From Terriglobia bacterium (GTDB lineage: Bacteria; Acidobacteriota; Terriglobia; Bryobacterales; Bryobacteraceae): a stretch of DNA of 39,776 bases. Below are positions 1 through 8,865 of the stretch, piece after piece. The first letter of the stretch is position 1. Each line of letters starts with the position of its first letter. The position numbers and the translations under genes are program-made. The notes under the pieces were generated by a model. That model did no database searches and was not told the DNA's origin. It saw only the letters and a list, made by a program, of their open reading frames with translations. The stretch lies in contig JAJPIT010000122.1 of NCBI GenBank assembly GCA_021324615.1, positions 1 to 39,776 on the forward strand. Reading direction: 5' to 3'.

Positions 1-9
1 GCTTAAATT

Positions 10-675
10 ATGGCCAAGATTCGAATCATGCTCGCGGACGATCATACGCTGTTCCGCCAGGGAATCCGAACGCTGATTTCCGCCGAACCGGACATGGAAG
101 TGGTCGGGGAGGCGTCCAACGGCGGCGATGCCGTCGACAAAGCAAACGAAGTGCGCCCGGACGTCGTGCTGATGGACATCGGCATGCCCGGCCTGTCGAG
201 CTTTGAAGCGACGCGGCAGATCAAGAAGAACCGTCCGGAAACCAAGGTCCTGTTTCTGACCATGTACGACGACGAGGATTATCTGGTCGAAGGCATGGAG
301 GTCGGCGCCAGCGGATATGTTCTAAAGGACAGCCCCAGCCAGCAGCTTGTCGCGGCTGTGCGGGACGTCTGCCGCGGCGGAAGTTATCTTTCCCCGCGCA
401 TGTTGAGCCAGCTCGTGGACGATTTCCGCAGCCGCATCAAATCGGCGAACCGTCTGCCGCGCTTTGCCACGCTCACCACGCGCGAGCGCGAGGTGCTGAA
501 GATGCTCGCCGAGGGAAATTCGGTGAAAGAGATCGCCTGCGACCTGAACCTCAGCGTGAAGACGGTGGAAGCGCACAAGTTCAACCTGATGCGCAAGCTC
601 GATATCCACAACAAAGCGCAACTGGTGCAGTACGCGATCCAGAAAAAGATCATCAAGATCCCGAACCTGGTCTGA
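10..675 (+). CDS. NarL/FixJ-family response regulator
   Basis: A two-component response regulator of 221 residues. The receiver domain covers about residues 4-120. Acidic D10/D11, phospho-acceptor D56 (in VVLMDIGMPG), T84 and K106 are the standard phosphorylation-site residues. A LuxR-type helix-turn-helix follows at about residues 155-212 (LTTREREVLKMLAEG, then SVKTVEAHKFNLMRKL). It would be phosphorylated by a sensor kinase and bind DNA as a dimer to control transcription. No sensor kinase is present downstream; one may lie before the window. Only nine bases precede the ATG, so promoter and ribosome site cannot be judged. Domain assignment is firm; target genes are unknown. Confidence 0.93.
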   Translation: MAKIRIMLADDHTLFRQGIRTLISAEPDMEVVGEASNGGDAVDKANEVRPDVVLMDIGMPGLSSFEATRQIKKNRPETKVLFLTMYDDEDYLVEGMEVGASGYVLKDSPSQQLVAAVRDVCRGGSYLSPRMLSQLVDDFRSRIKSANRLPRFATLTTREREVLKMLAEGNSVKEIACDLNLSVKTVEAHKFNLMRKLDIHNKAQLVQYAIQKKIIKIPNLV

Positions 676-859
676 GCCTGCCCTCCCGGTGCGGCCCGCG
701 CGGGTTTCCGGCCCGGCATTTTACGCAGACTGCGCAGCGCAAGACCGGTGCGGGTGAATCCCGCCCTCCCTTCCCATACCAGCCGCCGCAAGAAAAGTTG
801 AAATTCCGGCGAACTTTCCGCGGCAGGTAACGTCTGTAGATCAGCGCAGTATTAATTCC

Positions 860-3370
860 GTGGGATTCCTCGCTGATGATCTTCGCTTCGCCGCGCGCAC
901 CTTGCGTAAGTCGCCGGTTTTTGTCGTGGTTGCGGTGCTCTCGCTGGCGCTGGGGATCGGCGCCAATACCGCCATCTTCACCCTGGTCGATCAGGTGATG
1001 CTGCGGCTGCTTCCGGTTAAAAATCCGGAGCAGCTCGTGCTGTTGTGGGCGCGCGGGCAGCATTATGGCAGCAACAACGGCCGCTACCGGCTGTCCTATC
1101 CGATGTACGAGGATTTTCGCGATCACAACCAGGTGTTCAGCGGCATGTTTTGCGTTTCCCCCATGTCGATGAGCATCAGCGCCGGGGGCAAGACCGAGCA
1201 CCTTGCGGGAGAACTGGTGTCGGGAACGTATTTTTCCGTGCTCGGCGTCGGCGCGGCGCTGGGCCGCGTCTTCACGCCCGACGACGATCGGGTGCCCGAC
1301 GGCGAGCCCTATGCCGTCCTCAGCTACCGCTACTGGCTGGAGCGTTTCGGCGGCCAGCCGAACGTGATCGGAATGAAGATTCTGGTGAACGGCTATCCGT
1401 TCACGATCGTCGGCGTGAGCGAGGCGGGTTTCGACGGCACCGATCCGGGCGAGCCGGTGGCGGTTCGCGTTCCGGTGGTGATGAAAGCCGAGATGGATCC
1501 GATGGGCGCCAAGTTCGATTACAACCTGAAGTCCCGCCGCGGCCGCTGGGTGAAGGTCTTCGGGCGGTTGAAGCCCGGCGTTTCGCTCGAGCAGGCCAAG
1601 GCGTCGCTTCAGCCGTATTTCCATTCGATTTTGCAGATGGAGGTGCAGGAAAAGGCCTTCGCGCGCGCCGCCCCGGAGACGAAACAACGTTTTCTGAGTA
1701 TGTGGATGGATGTGCTGCCGGCCTCCAAGGGCGACTCGCAGCTCCGCCGCGAATTTTCAAGCGCGCTGCTGGTGCTGACGGCGATCGTCGGACTGGTGCT
1801 GCTGATCGCCTGCGCCAACGTCGCCAATCTGCTGATTGCCCGCGCGGCGGGGTGGCAGAAGGAGATCGCGGTGCGGCTGGCGCTCGGCGCGGGGCGGATG
1901 CGCCTGGTTAGCCAACTGCTGGTGGAAAGCGTGCTGCTGGCGCTGGCCGGAGGCGCGGCCGGAGTCCTGATGGCCATGTGGATGGACCGGGCCCTGCTCG
2001 ATTTGCTGCCGCAAGGCGACAGCCCGCTGACCCTCTCCACCACGCCCGACCTGCGAATCCTGGGGTTCACCCTCGGCGTTTCGCTGCTCACCGGCATTCT
2101 TTTCGGACTGGCGCCGGCGCTGCAATCGACGCGGCCTCATCTGGCCGGAACCCTGAAGGATCAGGCCGGCTCCATCGCCGGCGGGACTTCGGTGGCGCTG
2201 CGCAAATCGCTGGTGGCCGCGCAGGTGACGCTGTCGCTGGTGCTTTTGATCGGCGCGGGCCTGTTCATCGGAAGCTTGCGCAATCTGCGCGATCTCGATC
2301 CCGGATTCCGGACGGCCAACTTGCTCGAATTCGCGGTCGATCCCACGCTTAACGGCTATCCGCCGGAGCGGAGCCTCGATTTTTACCGCCAGTTGCGCGA
2401 TAACCTGGACGCGATGCCCGGCGTCGAATCGGCAAGTCTGGCGATCATGCCCGTGCTCACCGGCAATGAGTGGGATAGCACGATGGCGGTGGAGGGTTTC
2501 GCCAACAAGCCCGCCGAAGCTCCCGATCCGCACATGAACTTTGTCTCGCCGGATCATTTCAAAACCATGGGCATCCCCATCCTGGCCGGCCGCGACTTTC
2601 GCATGAGCGACGGCGTGGGCGCGCCGCTGGTCTGCATCGTCAACGAACGTTTCGCCAAAAAATATTTCAAGGACGGCATCGCGGTGGGCAAGCATCTCGG
2701 CCAGGGCGGCGATCCGGGAACCAGGCTCGATATCGAGATTGTCGGCGTGGTGCGGGACACCAAATACGAAAGCCTGCGCGACGTAGTGCCGGAAGAAGTC
2801 TATCGGCCGTACCAGCAGATGCCCTTCGTCCTCGGGATGGTGGCTTACGTGCGCACCACGCGCCCGCCCGAGCAGATTTTCCCGCTGATCCGCCAGATGG
2901 TCAACCGCATGGACGCCAATCTGCCGCTGTTCAAAATGGAGACGATCGAGAAGCAGGTGCAGGAGTCGCTGATGACCGAGCGCCTGGTGGCGGCGCTCTC
3001 CACCGGATTCGCGCTGCTGGCGGTGCTGCTGGCGGCTATCGGTTTATACGGCGTGATGGCCTACGTGGTGGCGCAGCGCACGCGGGAGATCGGCGTGCGC
3101 ATCGCGCTGGGCGCCTCGCGCGGCGATGTGCTCTGGCTGGTGATGAAAGAGGTCCTGATTCTGGCCGGGGTGGGCATCGCCGCCGGGCTTCCCGCCGCCT
3201 ACGGGCTGACCTACCTGGTCCGGTCACAGCTCTACGGAGTGCGGCCCAGCGATCCGGCCACGCAGACGCTGGCGGTGGCGGGCATCGCGCTGGCGGCGCT
3301 ATTCTCCGGCTGGGTCCCGGCGCGCCGCGCCACGGCGATCGATCCGATGCAAGCGCTGCGCTGGGAGTAG
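860..3370 (+). CDS. FtsX/MacB-type ABC transporter permease (duplicated-domain, ADOP-like)
   Basis: An 836-residue inner-membrane permease with two MacB-periplasmic-domain plus FtsX units in tandem. A first membrane helix lies at about residues 18-40, after the typical N-terminus (DDLRFAARTLRKSPVF). A periplasmic domain follows, then FtsX segment 1 at about 298-430. A second periplasmic domain occupies about 480-700, and FtsX segment 2 about 711-836, ending in the typical VPARRATAIDPMQALR. Acidobacterial genomes carry many such permeases without an adjacent ATPase, and none is seen here. The start is GTG, with no Shine-Dalgarno sequence upstream; the N-terminus fits family members, which supports it. 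The substrate is unknown. It converges on smc with a 3-base gap. Confidence 0.93.
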   Translation: MGFLADDLRFAARTLRKSPVFVVVAVLSLALGIGANTAIFTLVDQVMLRLLPVKNPEQLVLLWARGQHYGSNNGRYRLSYPMYEDFRDHNQVFSGMFCVSPMSMSISAGGKTEHLAGELVSGTYFSVLGVGAALGRVFTPDDDRVPDGEPYAVLSYRYWLERFGGQPNVIGMKILVNGYPFTIVGVSEAGFDGTDPGEPVAVRVPVVMKAEMDPMGAKFDYNLKSRRGRWVKVFGRLKPGVSLEQAKASLQPYFHSILQMEVQEKAFARAAPETKQRFLSMWMDVLPASKGDSQLRREFSSALLVLTAIVGLVLLIACANVANLLIARAAGWQKEIAVRLALGAGRMRLVSQLLVESVLLALAGGAAGVLMAMWMDRALLDLLPQGDSPLTLSTTPDLRILGFTLGVSLLTGILFGLAPALQSTRPHLAGTLKDQAGSIAGGTSVALRKSLVAAQVTLSLVLLIGAGLFIGSLRNLRDLDPGFRTANLLEFAVDPTLNGYPPERSLDFYRQLRDNLDAMPGVESASLAIMPVLTGNEWDSTMAVEGFANKPAEAPDPHMNFVSPDHFKTMGIPILAGRDFRMSDGVGAPLVCIVNERFAKKYFKDGIAVGKHLGQGGDPGTRLDIEIVGVVRDTKYESLRDVVPEEVYRPYQQMPFVLGMVAYVRTTRPPEQIFPLIRQMVNRMDANLPLFKMETIEKQVQESLMTERLVAALSTGFALLAVLLAAIGLYGVMAYVVAQRTREIGVRIALGASRGDVLWLVMKEVLILAGVGIAAGLPAAYGLTYLVRSQLYGVRPSDPATQTLAVAGIALAALFSGWVPARRATAIDPMQALRWE

Positions 3371-3373
3371 AAT

Positions 3374-6300
3374 TCAAGCCACCGCGGGCACGCTTTCCGG
3401 CGCGGGATCGAACTTCACGCTGACCAGTTTGGAAACCCCGGGCTCCTGCATGGTGACGCCGTAAAGCGCCGAGGCCGCTTCCATGGTTCGCTTGGCGTGG
3501 GTGATCACGATGAACTGGGTTTCGGCCGACATCTCCCGCAACAGCCGGGTCAGGCGCAGGATGTTGGGCTCGTCAAGCGGCGCGTCCACCTCGTCCAGAA
3601 TGCAGAACGGGCTCGGCGTGTAGCGGAAGATGGCCATCAGCAGGGCCATCGCCGTGAGCGATTTCTCGCCGCCCGATAGCAGCAGCACATTCTGCAACCG
3701 CTTGCCCGGCGGCGACGCGACAATATCGATGCCGCTTTCGGCCAGATTGGTTTCATCGGTCAGGCGCATTTCGCCCTGGCCGCCGCCGAACAGCGTCTGA
3801 AACATTTTGCGGAAATTTTCGTTGATGGCCTCGAAGGCGTCCTTGAACCGCCGCCGCGATTCCTGATCGAGTTCCTGAATGGCCTTCTCGGTATCGCGAA
3901 TCGAGTCGAGCAGGTCCTGCCGCTGCGTGTTCAAAAACTCGTAGCGCTGCTGCGCTTCCTGAAATTCTTCGAGCGCCTGCGGGTTCACCGGGCCGAGCGC
4001 CTCAATTTTGGCGCGAGCTTCCTGATAGCGCTGCTCGGCCTCGGCTACCGCGCCTTCATCGAGCGCGTCCTTGCCGCGGGCGACCTCGGCGGCGCCGAGG
4101 TTCAGCTCCTTGCGGCTGGTTTCGTCCAAATACTTCAATTCGGCCTGTTTTTTGACCAATTCGAGCTCGATTTCGCTGCGTTTTTCGCGCGCGGCTTGCA
4201 TTTCGACGCGCAGAGCCTTCAGCGCTTCTTCGAGAGCGGCCAGCGCGGCGCGCTGTCCGGCCTCCTCCGCCGCCAGCCGTTCGACGGCGGCGGCCGCTTC
4301 GGCGCTGTGTCCGGCGAGCTCGCCCGCGCGTTTGTCCAGCTCGATGTTATCGGCAAGCAGGCGCGCCCGTTCGAGGCCCATTCTTTCGAGATCGCGCGCC
4401 AGATCCTGGCGGCGGGCGGCGAGCTGGCGGAGCTGCGCCTCCAGCCGCGCCACCGAACTCCGCTCCGACCGCGCGCGCTCCTCCAGGCCGGCCAATTCCG
4501 CGCGCAGCGCGGCGTGCTCTTCGGCGATGCGATGCGCGCTGGCCTGAAGCTGCTCGAATTCGGCGCGCGCGGCCTGGAGCGCCTGTTCCTGCTCCAGGCG
4601 CGCCTGTTCCTTCTGCGCGACCAGGGCCTGGCTCTGCTCACGCTGCTGGCGCGAGCGCTGGTCCTCGCGCTCCAGCCGCTCCAGTTCCAGGCGTGCGGCC
4701 GAGACGCGCGAGCCGGCCCGCGCCGTTTCTTCCGCCAGTTTTCTCTGCTCGTGATCCAGAGCCAGCGCGTCCTTTTCCCGGGCCTGCTGTTCGCCGCGCA
4801 GCTCCTCCAGGGCCTTGCCGAGCGCGGCGACGGCCTGCTCCAGTTGCTCCAGCTCCCGCGCGGCCTGATCGGCCTCGCGCTGCCGCACCTCCACCTGCGA
4901 GCTCAACTCGCGCAGCTCGCGTTTGAGCGCCAGCGGCCCGCCGACCGATTTCCGTCCCCCGCTGACGGCGTGCCCGTGATAGCTGACGCCGTCCTGCAAC
5001 AGAAAGTAGCAGTCCGGGTTGGCGGTGGCCAACGTCTGGGCCACGCTGCGGTCCGCCACCAGGAAGCAGCGCGCCAGCCGCGGCAACAAGCCCTGCGGGG
5101 CCTGGGCGAATCCGTTGGTCAGACGCAGGGTGTCGCGCAAACGTCCCACCACTCCCGGATGCCCGGACAAATCGGGTGCCAGCGGAGACGCCGCGCTGGC
5201 CTCGGGATGAACCAGAAAGGTGGCGCGCCCGTCAGATTGCGCGCGCATCAGCTCCACGCCCCGATCGGCTTCGCTCCAGCCGTGGACGACCACGTATTCC
5301 AGCTCCTCGTGCAAAAACTCCTCGCACGCTTTTTCCCAGGCCGGATCGGCGACCTCCACAAAATCGGCCAGAACGCCGCAGGGTTTGAATCCCTCGATCT
5401 GGCCGTGTTCCAGGCCGAGAAACAGGCGCTTGACAGACTCGGTGGTGTAGGCGCGGTGGGAAAGAATCTCCTCCAGGGAATCCTTCCGCGCCCTTTGCCG
5501 GGACAAGGCTGCGCGCGTCTGCTCCAGCCGCTGCCGCAGCTCCACGGCCCGCGCCTGCCGCTCCTTCATCTCTTCTTCGAGACGCCGCCGGCGTTCGGCC
5601 AGCGATTCCAGCTCGAGCTGGCGCGCGGCGAGCTTCGCAAAGAGGTCGGCCTTCAGCCGTTCCAGGCGCTCGAGGTCGCCGGCGGCGCTTTCCTCTTCCT
5701 TGCGGGCCCGCGCCGAATCGCGCTCGATCCCGGCCAGATACTCGCCGATTTGGGCCAGTTGATTGCGCAGGGCGGAGGCTTCGCCGAGCAGCCGCAGGAC
5801 CTGCTGGCGTCCCTGCTCGATGGCGCGCTCCCGCCCGCGCAGATCGTTTTGCACGGTATCGCGCTCGCGGGTTTTTTCCTCCAGCCGCGCCCGCAGCGAC
5901 GCGCTTTCCGCTTCGATCGCGGCGACGGCCTCGGCGTGCGAAGCAAGCTCGGCCGATTCGCGCTGGTGGCGCGCTTCCAGATCCTGCGTTTCCGTCTCTC
6001 CGGCTGCCAGCCGCTCGTCGATGGCGGCGATCTGCCGGGCTTGCAACTCCAGGCGGCCCCGGGTCCGCTCCGACTCCAGATTCAAATCGGCCACGCGGCT
6101 GCGCGCCGCGGTCAGCTCGGCTTCGGTGCGGTAGCAGGACTCCTGCGCCCGGGCGTGTGCCTGCTCCTGCTCCTGGACCCGCGCGGCGAGACTCTGATGA
6201 GCGCCTTGCGCCTGGCTCAAATCGAGCGCCAATTTGGCGGCTTCGCGCTCCAGCACCTGGAACCGGCCGGAGACGGCGCGCTGGAGATGGGCGAGCATCT

Positions 6301-7006
6301 CCGCGCGCAATTCCTCGTACCGCCGCGCCTTGGATGCCTGCCGCTTCAGGGAATTGACCTGCCGCCCGACTTCCTCCAAAATGTCGAAGACGCGCGAAAG
6401 ATTCTGCCGCGCGCTTTCCAGCTTGGCCTCCGCCAGCCGTTTGCGCGTCTTGTATTTGCCGATGCCTGCCGCTTCCTCGATGATGGCGCGGCGGTCCCCT
6501 GGCTTGTTGGAAAGAATCTGGCCGATGCGGCCCTGCTCGATGATGGCGTAGCTTTCCGGGCCCAGTCCCGTGCCGCTAAAAAGTTCCTGGATATCGCGCA
6601 GCCGTGCCGGATGGCCGTCGATCAGATACTCGCTTTCGCCGGAACGGTACAGCCGGCGCGTGATGGTCACCTCCCCGCGCGAAACGCGGCCGCTCCCATT
6701 TCCATTCCCGTTGCCACTGCCATGCACGGCGGTGAAGGACGGATCGGCCATGGTCAGGGTCACCTGAGCCATCCCTAAGGGTTTTTTCTCGCGCGTTCCG
6801 GCGAAAATGACGTCCTCCATTCGGGTTCCGCGGAGGGTTTTGGCGCTCTGCTCGCCCAAAACCCAACTGATCGCGTCGCTCAGATTCGACTTGCCGCAGC
6901 CATTTGGACCCACGATGGCGGCGATGCCGGAACCGTGAAAACGCATCTCGGTGCGGTCGTAGAAGGACTTAAATCCCTGGATATCAACCCGTTTGAGCTT
7001 AAGCAA
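3374..7006 (-). CDS. smc: Chromosome segregation ATPase SMC
   Basis: The SMC subunit of the condensin-like SMC-ScpAB complex, which organises and segregates the chromosome. With the start used here it is 1,210 residues, normal for the family. Walker A is at residues 33-40 (GPNGCGKS). A long Ala/Glu/Arg-rich coiled coil follows, then a hinge at about 515-690, a return coiled coil, the ABC signature LSGGEKSLTAMALL near 1112 and Walker B CILDEVDAPLDE near 1135. The reading frame stays open to a TTG at 7021, but a GGAGGA ribosome site at 7013-7018 sits six bases before a second TTG at 7004-7006. Starting there gives MLKLKRVDIQGFKSF, the family's normal N-terminus. scpA, scpB and ftsY are not in the window. 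Confidence 0.96.
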   Translation of the reverse strand: MLKLKRVDIQGFKSFYDRTEMRFHGSGIAAIVGPNGCGKSNLSDAISWVLGEQSAKTLRGTRMEDVIFAGTREKKPLGMAQVTLTMADPSFTAVHGSGNGNGNGSGRVSRGEVTITRRLYRSGESEYLIDGHPARLRDIQELFSGTGLGPESYAIIEQGRIGQILSNKPGDRRAIIEEAAGIGKYKTRKRLAEAKLESARQNLSRVFDILEEVGRQVNSLKRQASKARRYEELRAEMLAHLQRAVSGRFQVLEREAAKLALDLSQAQGAHQSLAARVQEQEQAHARAQESCYRTEAELTAARSRVADLNLESERTRGRLELQARQIAAIDERLAAGETETQDLEARHQRESAELASHAEAVAAIEAESASLRARLEEKTRERDTVQNDLRGRERAIEQGRQQVLRLLGEASALRNQLAQIGEYLAGIERDSARARKEEESAAGDLERLERLKADLFAKLAARQLELESLAERRRRLEEEMKERQARAVELRQRLEQTRAALSRQRARKDSLEEILSHRAYTTESVKRLFLGLEHGQIEGFKPCGVLADFVEVADPAWEKACEEFLHEELEYVVVHGWSEADRGVELMRAQSDGRATFLVHPEASAASPLAPDLSGHPGVVGRLRDTLRLTNGFAQAPQGLLPRLARCFLVADRSVAQTLATANPDCYFLLQDGVSYHGHAVSGGRKSVGGPLALKRELRELSSQVEVRQREADQAARELEQLEQAVAALGKALEELRGEQQAREKDALALDHEQRKLAEETARAGSRVSAARLELERLEREDQRSRQQREQSQALVAQKEQARLEQEQALQAARAEFEQLQASAHRIAEEHAALRAELAGLEERARSERSSVARLEAQLRQLAARRQDLARDLERMGLERARLLADNIELDKRAGELAGHSAEAAAAVERLAAEEAGQRAALAALEEALKALRVEMQAAREKRSEIELELVKKQAELKYLDETSRKELNLGAAEVARGKDALDEGAVAEAEQRYQEARAKIEALGPVNPQALEEFQEAQQRYEFLNTQRQDLLDSIRDTEKAIQELDQESRRRFKDAFEAINENFRKMFQTLFGGGQGEMRLTDETNLAESGIDIVASPPGKRLQNVLLLSGGEKSLTAMALLMAIFRYTPSPFCILDEVDAPLDEPNILRLTRLLREMSAETQFIVITHAKRTMEAASALYGVTMQEPGVSKLVSVKFDPAPESVPAVA

Positions 7007-7012
7007 TTGCAG

Positions 7013-7018
7013 TCCTCC
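7013..7018 (-). promoter_or_regulatory. Shine-Dalgarno sequence fixing the smc start
   Basis: On the minus strand GGAGGA lies six bases before TTG 7004-7006. It would fall inside the coding region if the upstream TTG at 7019-7021 were used, so it decides between the two starts. Confidence 0.75.
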
Positions 7019-7125
7019 CAAAGTTGGACGTCACGCCGGGGGAGTATTTCCATACTAAACCTGTCCGTGCGAAAAGTAAAGGCACCATACTCGTTATGGC
7101 ACATTAAATTTAGATGCCACTATAT

Positions 7126-7131
7126 ATTGTA
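7126..7131 (-). promoter_or_regulatory. Possible -10 box for smc
   Basis: TACAAT on the minus strand lies in an AT-rich island (about 7080-7135) that stands out from the GC-rich surroundings. It is 119 bases before the smc start. No convincing -35 was found, so this is a weak candidate. Confidence 0.25.
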
Positions 7132-7225
7132 TCAGGTCTGCCGTTTTGACGATCTACGCTAGTACTGTCGGGCTTTTCCTGCGCGTCATTTTATGTTAGC
7201 CTTGCTTGTCTAGAAGATTTACATT

Positions 7226-7255
7226 AACCAGTGGTCTAGAAAAAGAACCAGTGGT
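7226..7255. repeat. Short direct repeat upstream of the PEP-CTERM gene
   Basis: AACCAGTGGT occurs at 7226-7235 and again at 7246-7255, a 20-base period. TCTAGA palindromes occur at 7209-7214 and 7235-7240. The block lies 33-62 bases before the start codon, where a regulator could act. No known binding site is recognised. Confidence 0.5.
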
Positions 7256-7287
7256 AGGGAAGAAGGCAGTACGAAGTCGGGGGCAAA

Positions 7288-8208
7288 ATGAAATTCGCAG
7301 TTTATCTCGTTGCCGCGTCGTTGTGGACCGGGTGTATCCTGTCCGCCGACAGCATCACACTTCCGTCTGGCGCGTCCTGGAGTTCTTTTAACTTTAATGG
7401 CAGCCAAAGCGATCCGGTGATGGGCTCGCAGGGCACGCCATTCTGGAACAACTGGTCCTACGATACGGGCGCCGGAGGAAGCCATGATATGAACATCGGC
7501 TACATGCTGAGCGGTACGGGGGGCTTCACGGGCACGGACGTCTTGGGGGCCGATTGGGCGGTGGCGTACGCCTCCGGCGGCGCTAACTCCACCGACGGCG
7601 ATCCCAGCGCGTTTACGTTTACGCCAAGCGCCGATCATTACACAGTGACGCTGCTCGGCGCCTATAGCGGGAACAGCACCATGCAGCCGTATGGAACGCA
7701 GTTCGGCATTTATTATGAATCCGGCAATACCATCGTTTACGACGAGCTTTACGGCCCTGGCGCGAACAGCTACAGCTATACCACGCCCATCGACCTTACC
7801 GGCTCCGCCGTCAGGACCGCATCTTTCTACGGATTTTACGCCACGGTTTGCTACGGCCCGGTGGTCGGCGGGGCTTGCCAGAATACGGAAACGTATTACA
7901 GCGATTCCAGCCTGAACAACGGATACGTCACCAGCAATCCCAGCCTGTTTCCGGCAGGCGGCGCCGCCTACAATCACTTCACGGTCTTCGCTCTGGCCAG
8001 CGACGGAAGCAATTACAACACCGGCAACTGGGTGATTGGATTCAAGGACGGGCCGGTGGGGGCCGAAGGCATGGGGGATTTCAACGACGTGGTGATCGAG
8101 TTGGCCGATCCGAAAGACTTCCCCGCGCCCACTCCGGAGCCGGCGACGGCGGGAGTTGTGGGAGCCGGGGTGGCGGCTTTTGTCTTGCTGCGGCGAGCGG
8201 CGCGATAG
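7288..8208 (+). CDS. PEP-CTERM sorting-domain secreted protein
   Basis: A 306-residue exported protein. It has an N-terminal signal peptide (about residues 1-20, MKFAVYLVAASLWTG then a short-chain cleavage region). The Ser/Gly/Tyr/Asn-rich, probably beta-rich body resembles other surface proteins. Near residues 246-275 it carries WVIGFKDGP and DFNDVVIEL, which resemble the DUF4114-type calcium-binding-like motif. The C-terminus is a PEP-CTERM tripartite signal: PEP at about 283-285, a hydrophobic helix, then LLRRAAR. Such tails are processed by an exosortase/archaeosortase-type enzyme during export; none is encoded here. A G-rich ribosome site (7279-7283) precedes ATG 7288. The function of the mature protein is unknown. 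Confidence 0.88.
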   Translation: MKFAVYLVAASLWTGCILSADSITLPSGASWSSFNFNGSQSDPVMGSQGTPFWNNWSYDTGAGGSHDMNIGYMLSGTGGFTGTDVLGADWAVAYASGGANSTDGDPSAFTFTPSADHYTVTLLGAYSGNSTMQPYGTQFGIYYESGNTIVYDELYGPGANSYSYTTPIDLTGSAVRTASFYGFYATVCYGPVVGGACQNTETYYSDSSLNNGYVTSNPSLFPAGGAAYNHFTVFALASDGSNYNTGNWVIGFKDGPVGAEGMGDFNDVVIELADPKDFPAPTPEPATAGVVGAGVAAFVLLRRAAR

Positions 8209-8225
8209 CCATTCTCAAAGTAAAA

Positions 8226-8268
8226 ACGGCCAACCGCCCTCCGCCGGCGGCTGGCCGTCATTATTTTT
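8226..8268. terminator. Bidirectional intrinsic terminator
   Basis: ACGGCCA (8226-8232) pairs with TGGCCGT (8252-8258). Inside, CCGCC pairs with GGCGG. On the plus strand ATTATTTTT follows; on the minus strand TTTTACTTT follows. It sits between the convergent PEP-CTERM gene and tpx and probably serves both. Confidence 0.85.
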
Positions 8269-8276
8269 GGGCGCGG

Positions 8277-8807
8277 CTAAGCTGAGACCGCGCCGCTAGC
8301 GGTCAACTTTCTGGCGGCCGAGAGCGCCGATTCGTAATCGGGATGATCGGCCACTTCCTTCACGTACTCGACGTGGCGGATGACGTTGTTCTGATCGATC
8401 ACAAAAATCGCCCGGCTCAGAATCCGCAGTTCCTTGATGAGGGTCCCGTAGTTTTCGCCGAACGAGCCGCTGCGATGATCGGAGAGCATTTTGACATGAT
8501 CGACGCCGAAGGCGCCGCACCAGCGTTTTTGAGCGAAGGGGAGGTCCATGCTGACGGTATAGATGCGGACCTGGGGCAGCTTGCCGGCCTCCTCGTTGAA
8601 TCGCTTGGTCTGAGCGTCGCATACCGGCGTATCGAGCGATGGCACGACGCTGAAAATACGGACGCCGCCTCCGGTGGCCTCCAGGTTCACGGGATTCAGC
8701 GAGTCGTCGACGGCCTGGAAATCGGGCGCCTTGTCTCCGGCCTTAAGTTCGGGGCCAATCGCCGTAAGCGGTTTTCCTTTAAGCGTGATTGCACCTTGTC
8801 TTTCCAT
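8277..8807 (-). CDS. tpx: Thiol peroxidase Tpx
   Basis: A 176-residue atypical 2-Cys peroxiredoxin that reduces hydrogen peroxide and alkyl hydroperoxides using thioredoxin. The thioredoxin-like fold starts near GDKAPDFQAVD. The peroxidatic cysteine is C63 in PSLDTPVCDAQTKRF and the resolving cysteine is C97 in KRWCGAFG, the spacing of the Tpx class. Length is standard. It lies 58 bases downstream of a Cys/Met-metabolism PLP gene on the same strand. A promoter-like TACAAT box nine bases before the ATG suggests it can also be transcribed alone. The shared terminator lies just past its stop. Confidence 0.95.
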   Translation of the reverse strand: MERQGAITLKGKPLTAIGPELKAGDKAPDFQAVDDSLNPVNLEATGGGVRIFSVVPSLDTPVCDAQTKRFNEEAGKLPQVRIYTVSMDLPFAQKRWCGAFGVDHVKMLSDHRSGSFGENYGTLIKELRILSRAIFVIDQNNVIRHVEYVKEVADHPDYESALSAARKLTASGAVSA

Positions 8808-8816
8808 ATATGGTCC

Positions 8817-8822
8817 ATTGTA
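8817..8822 (-). promoter_or_regulatory. -10-like box close to tpx start
   Basis: TACAAT on the minus strand ends nine bases before the tpx ATG at 8807. No Shine-Dalgarno or clear -35 is seen. A transcript starting about seven bases later would have almost no 5' leader. Confidence 0.4.
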
Positions 8823-8865
8823 TCCGCGAAGGGTGCCGCGCGCTTTCGCGGGCGGAGCCGCACGA

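Noticed and set aside
750-764. GCGGG/CCCGC hairpin between the response regulator and the permease
   Set aside because: Five-base stem without a U-run; too weak to be called a terminator.
4196-6778. 860-codon plus-strand open frame across smc
   Set aside because: It is antisense to the clear SMC coding sequence, low-complexity (Gln/Leu/Arg/Gly-rich) and has no recognisable domain. It arises from the GC-rich coiled-coil codons.
7146-7174. TTGACG on the plus strand as a -35 for the PEP-CTERM gene
   Set aside because: No -10 at 16-18 bases; the matching position is GC-rich.
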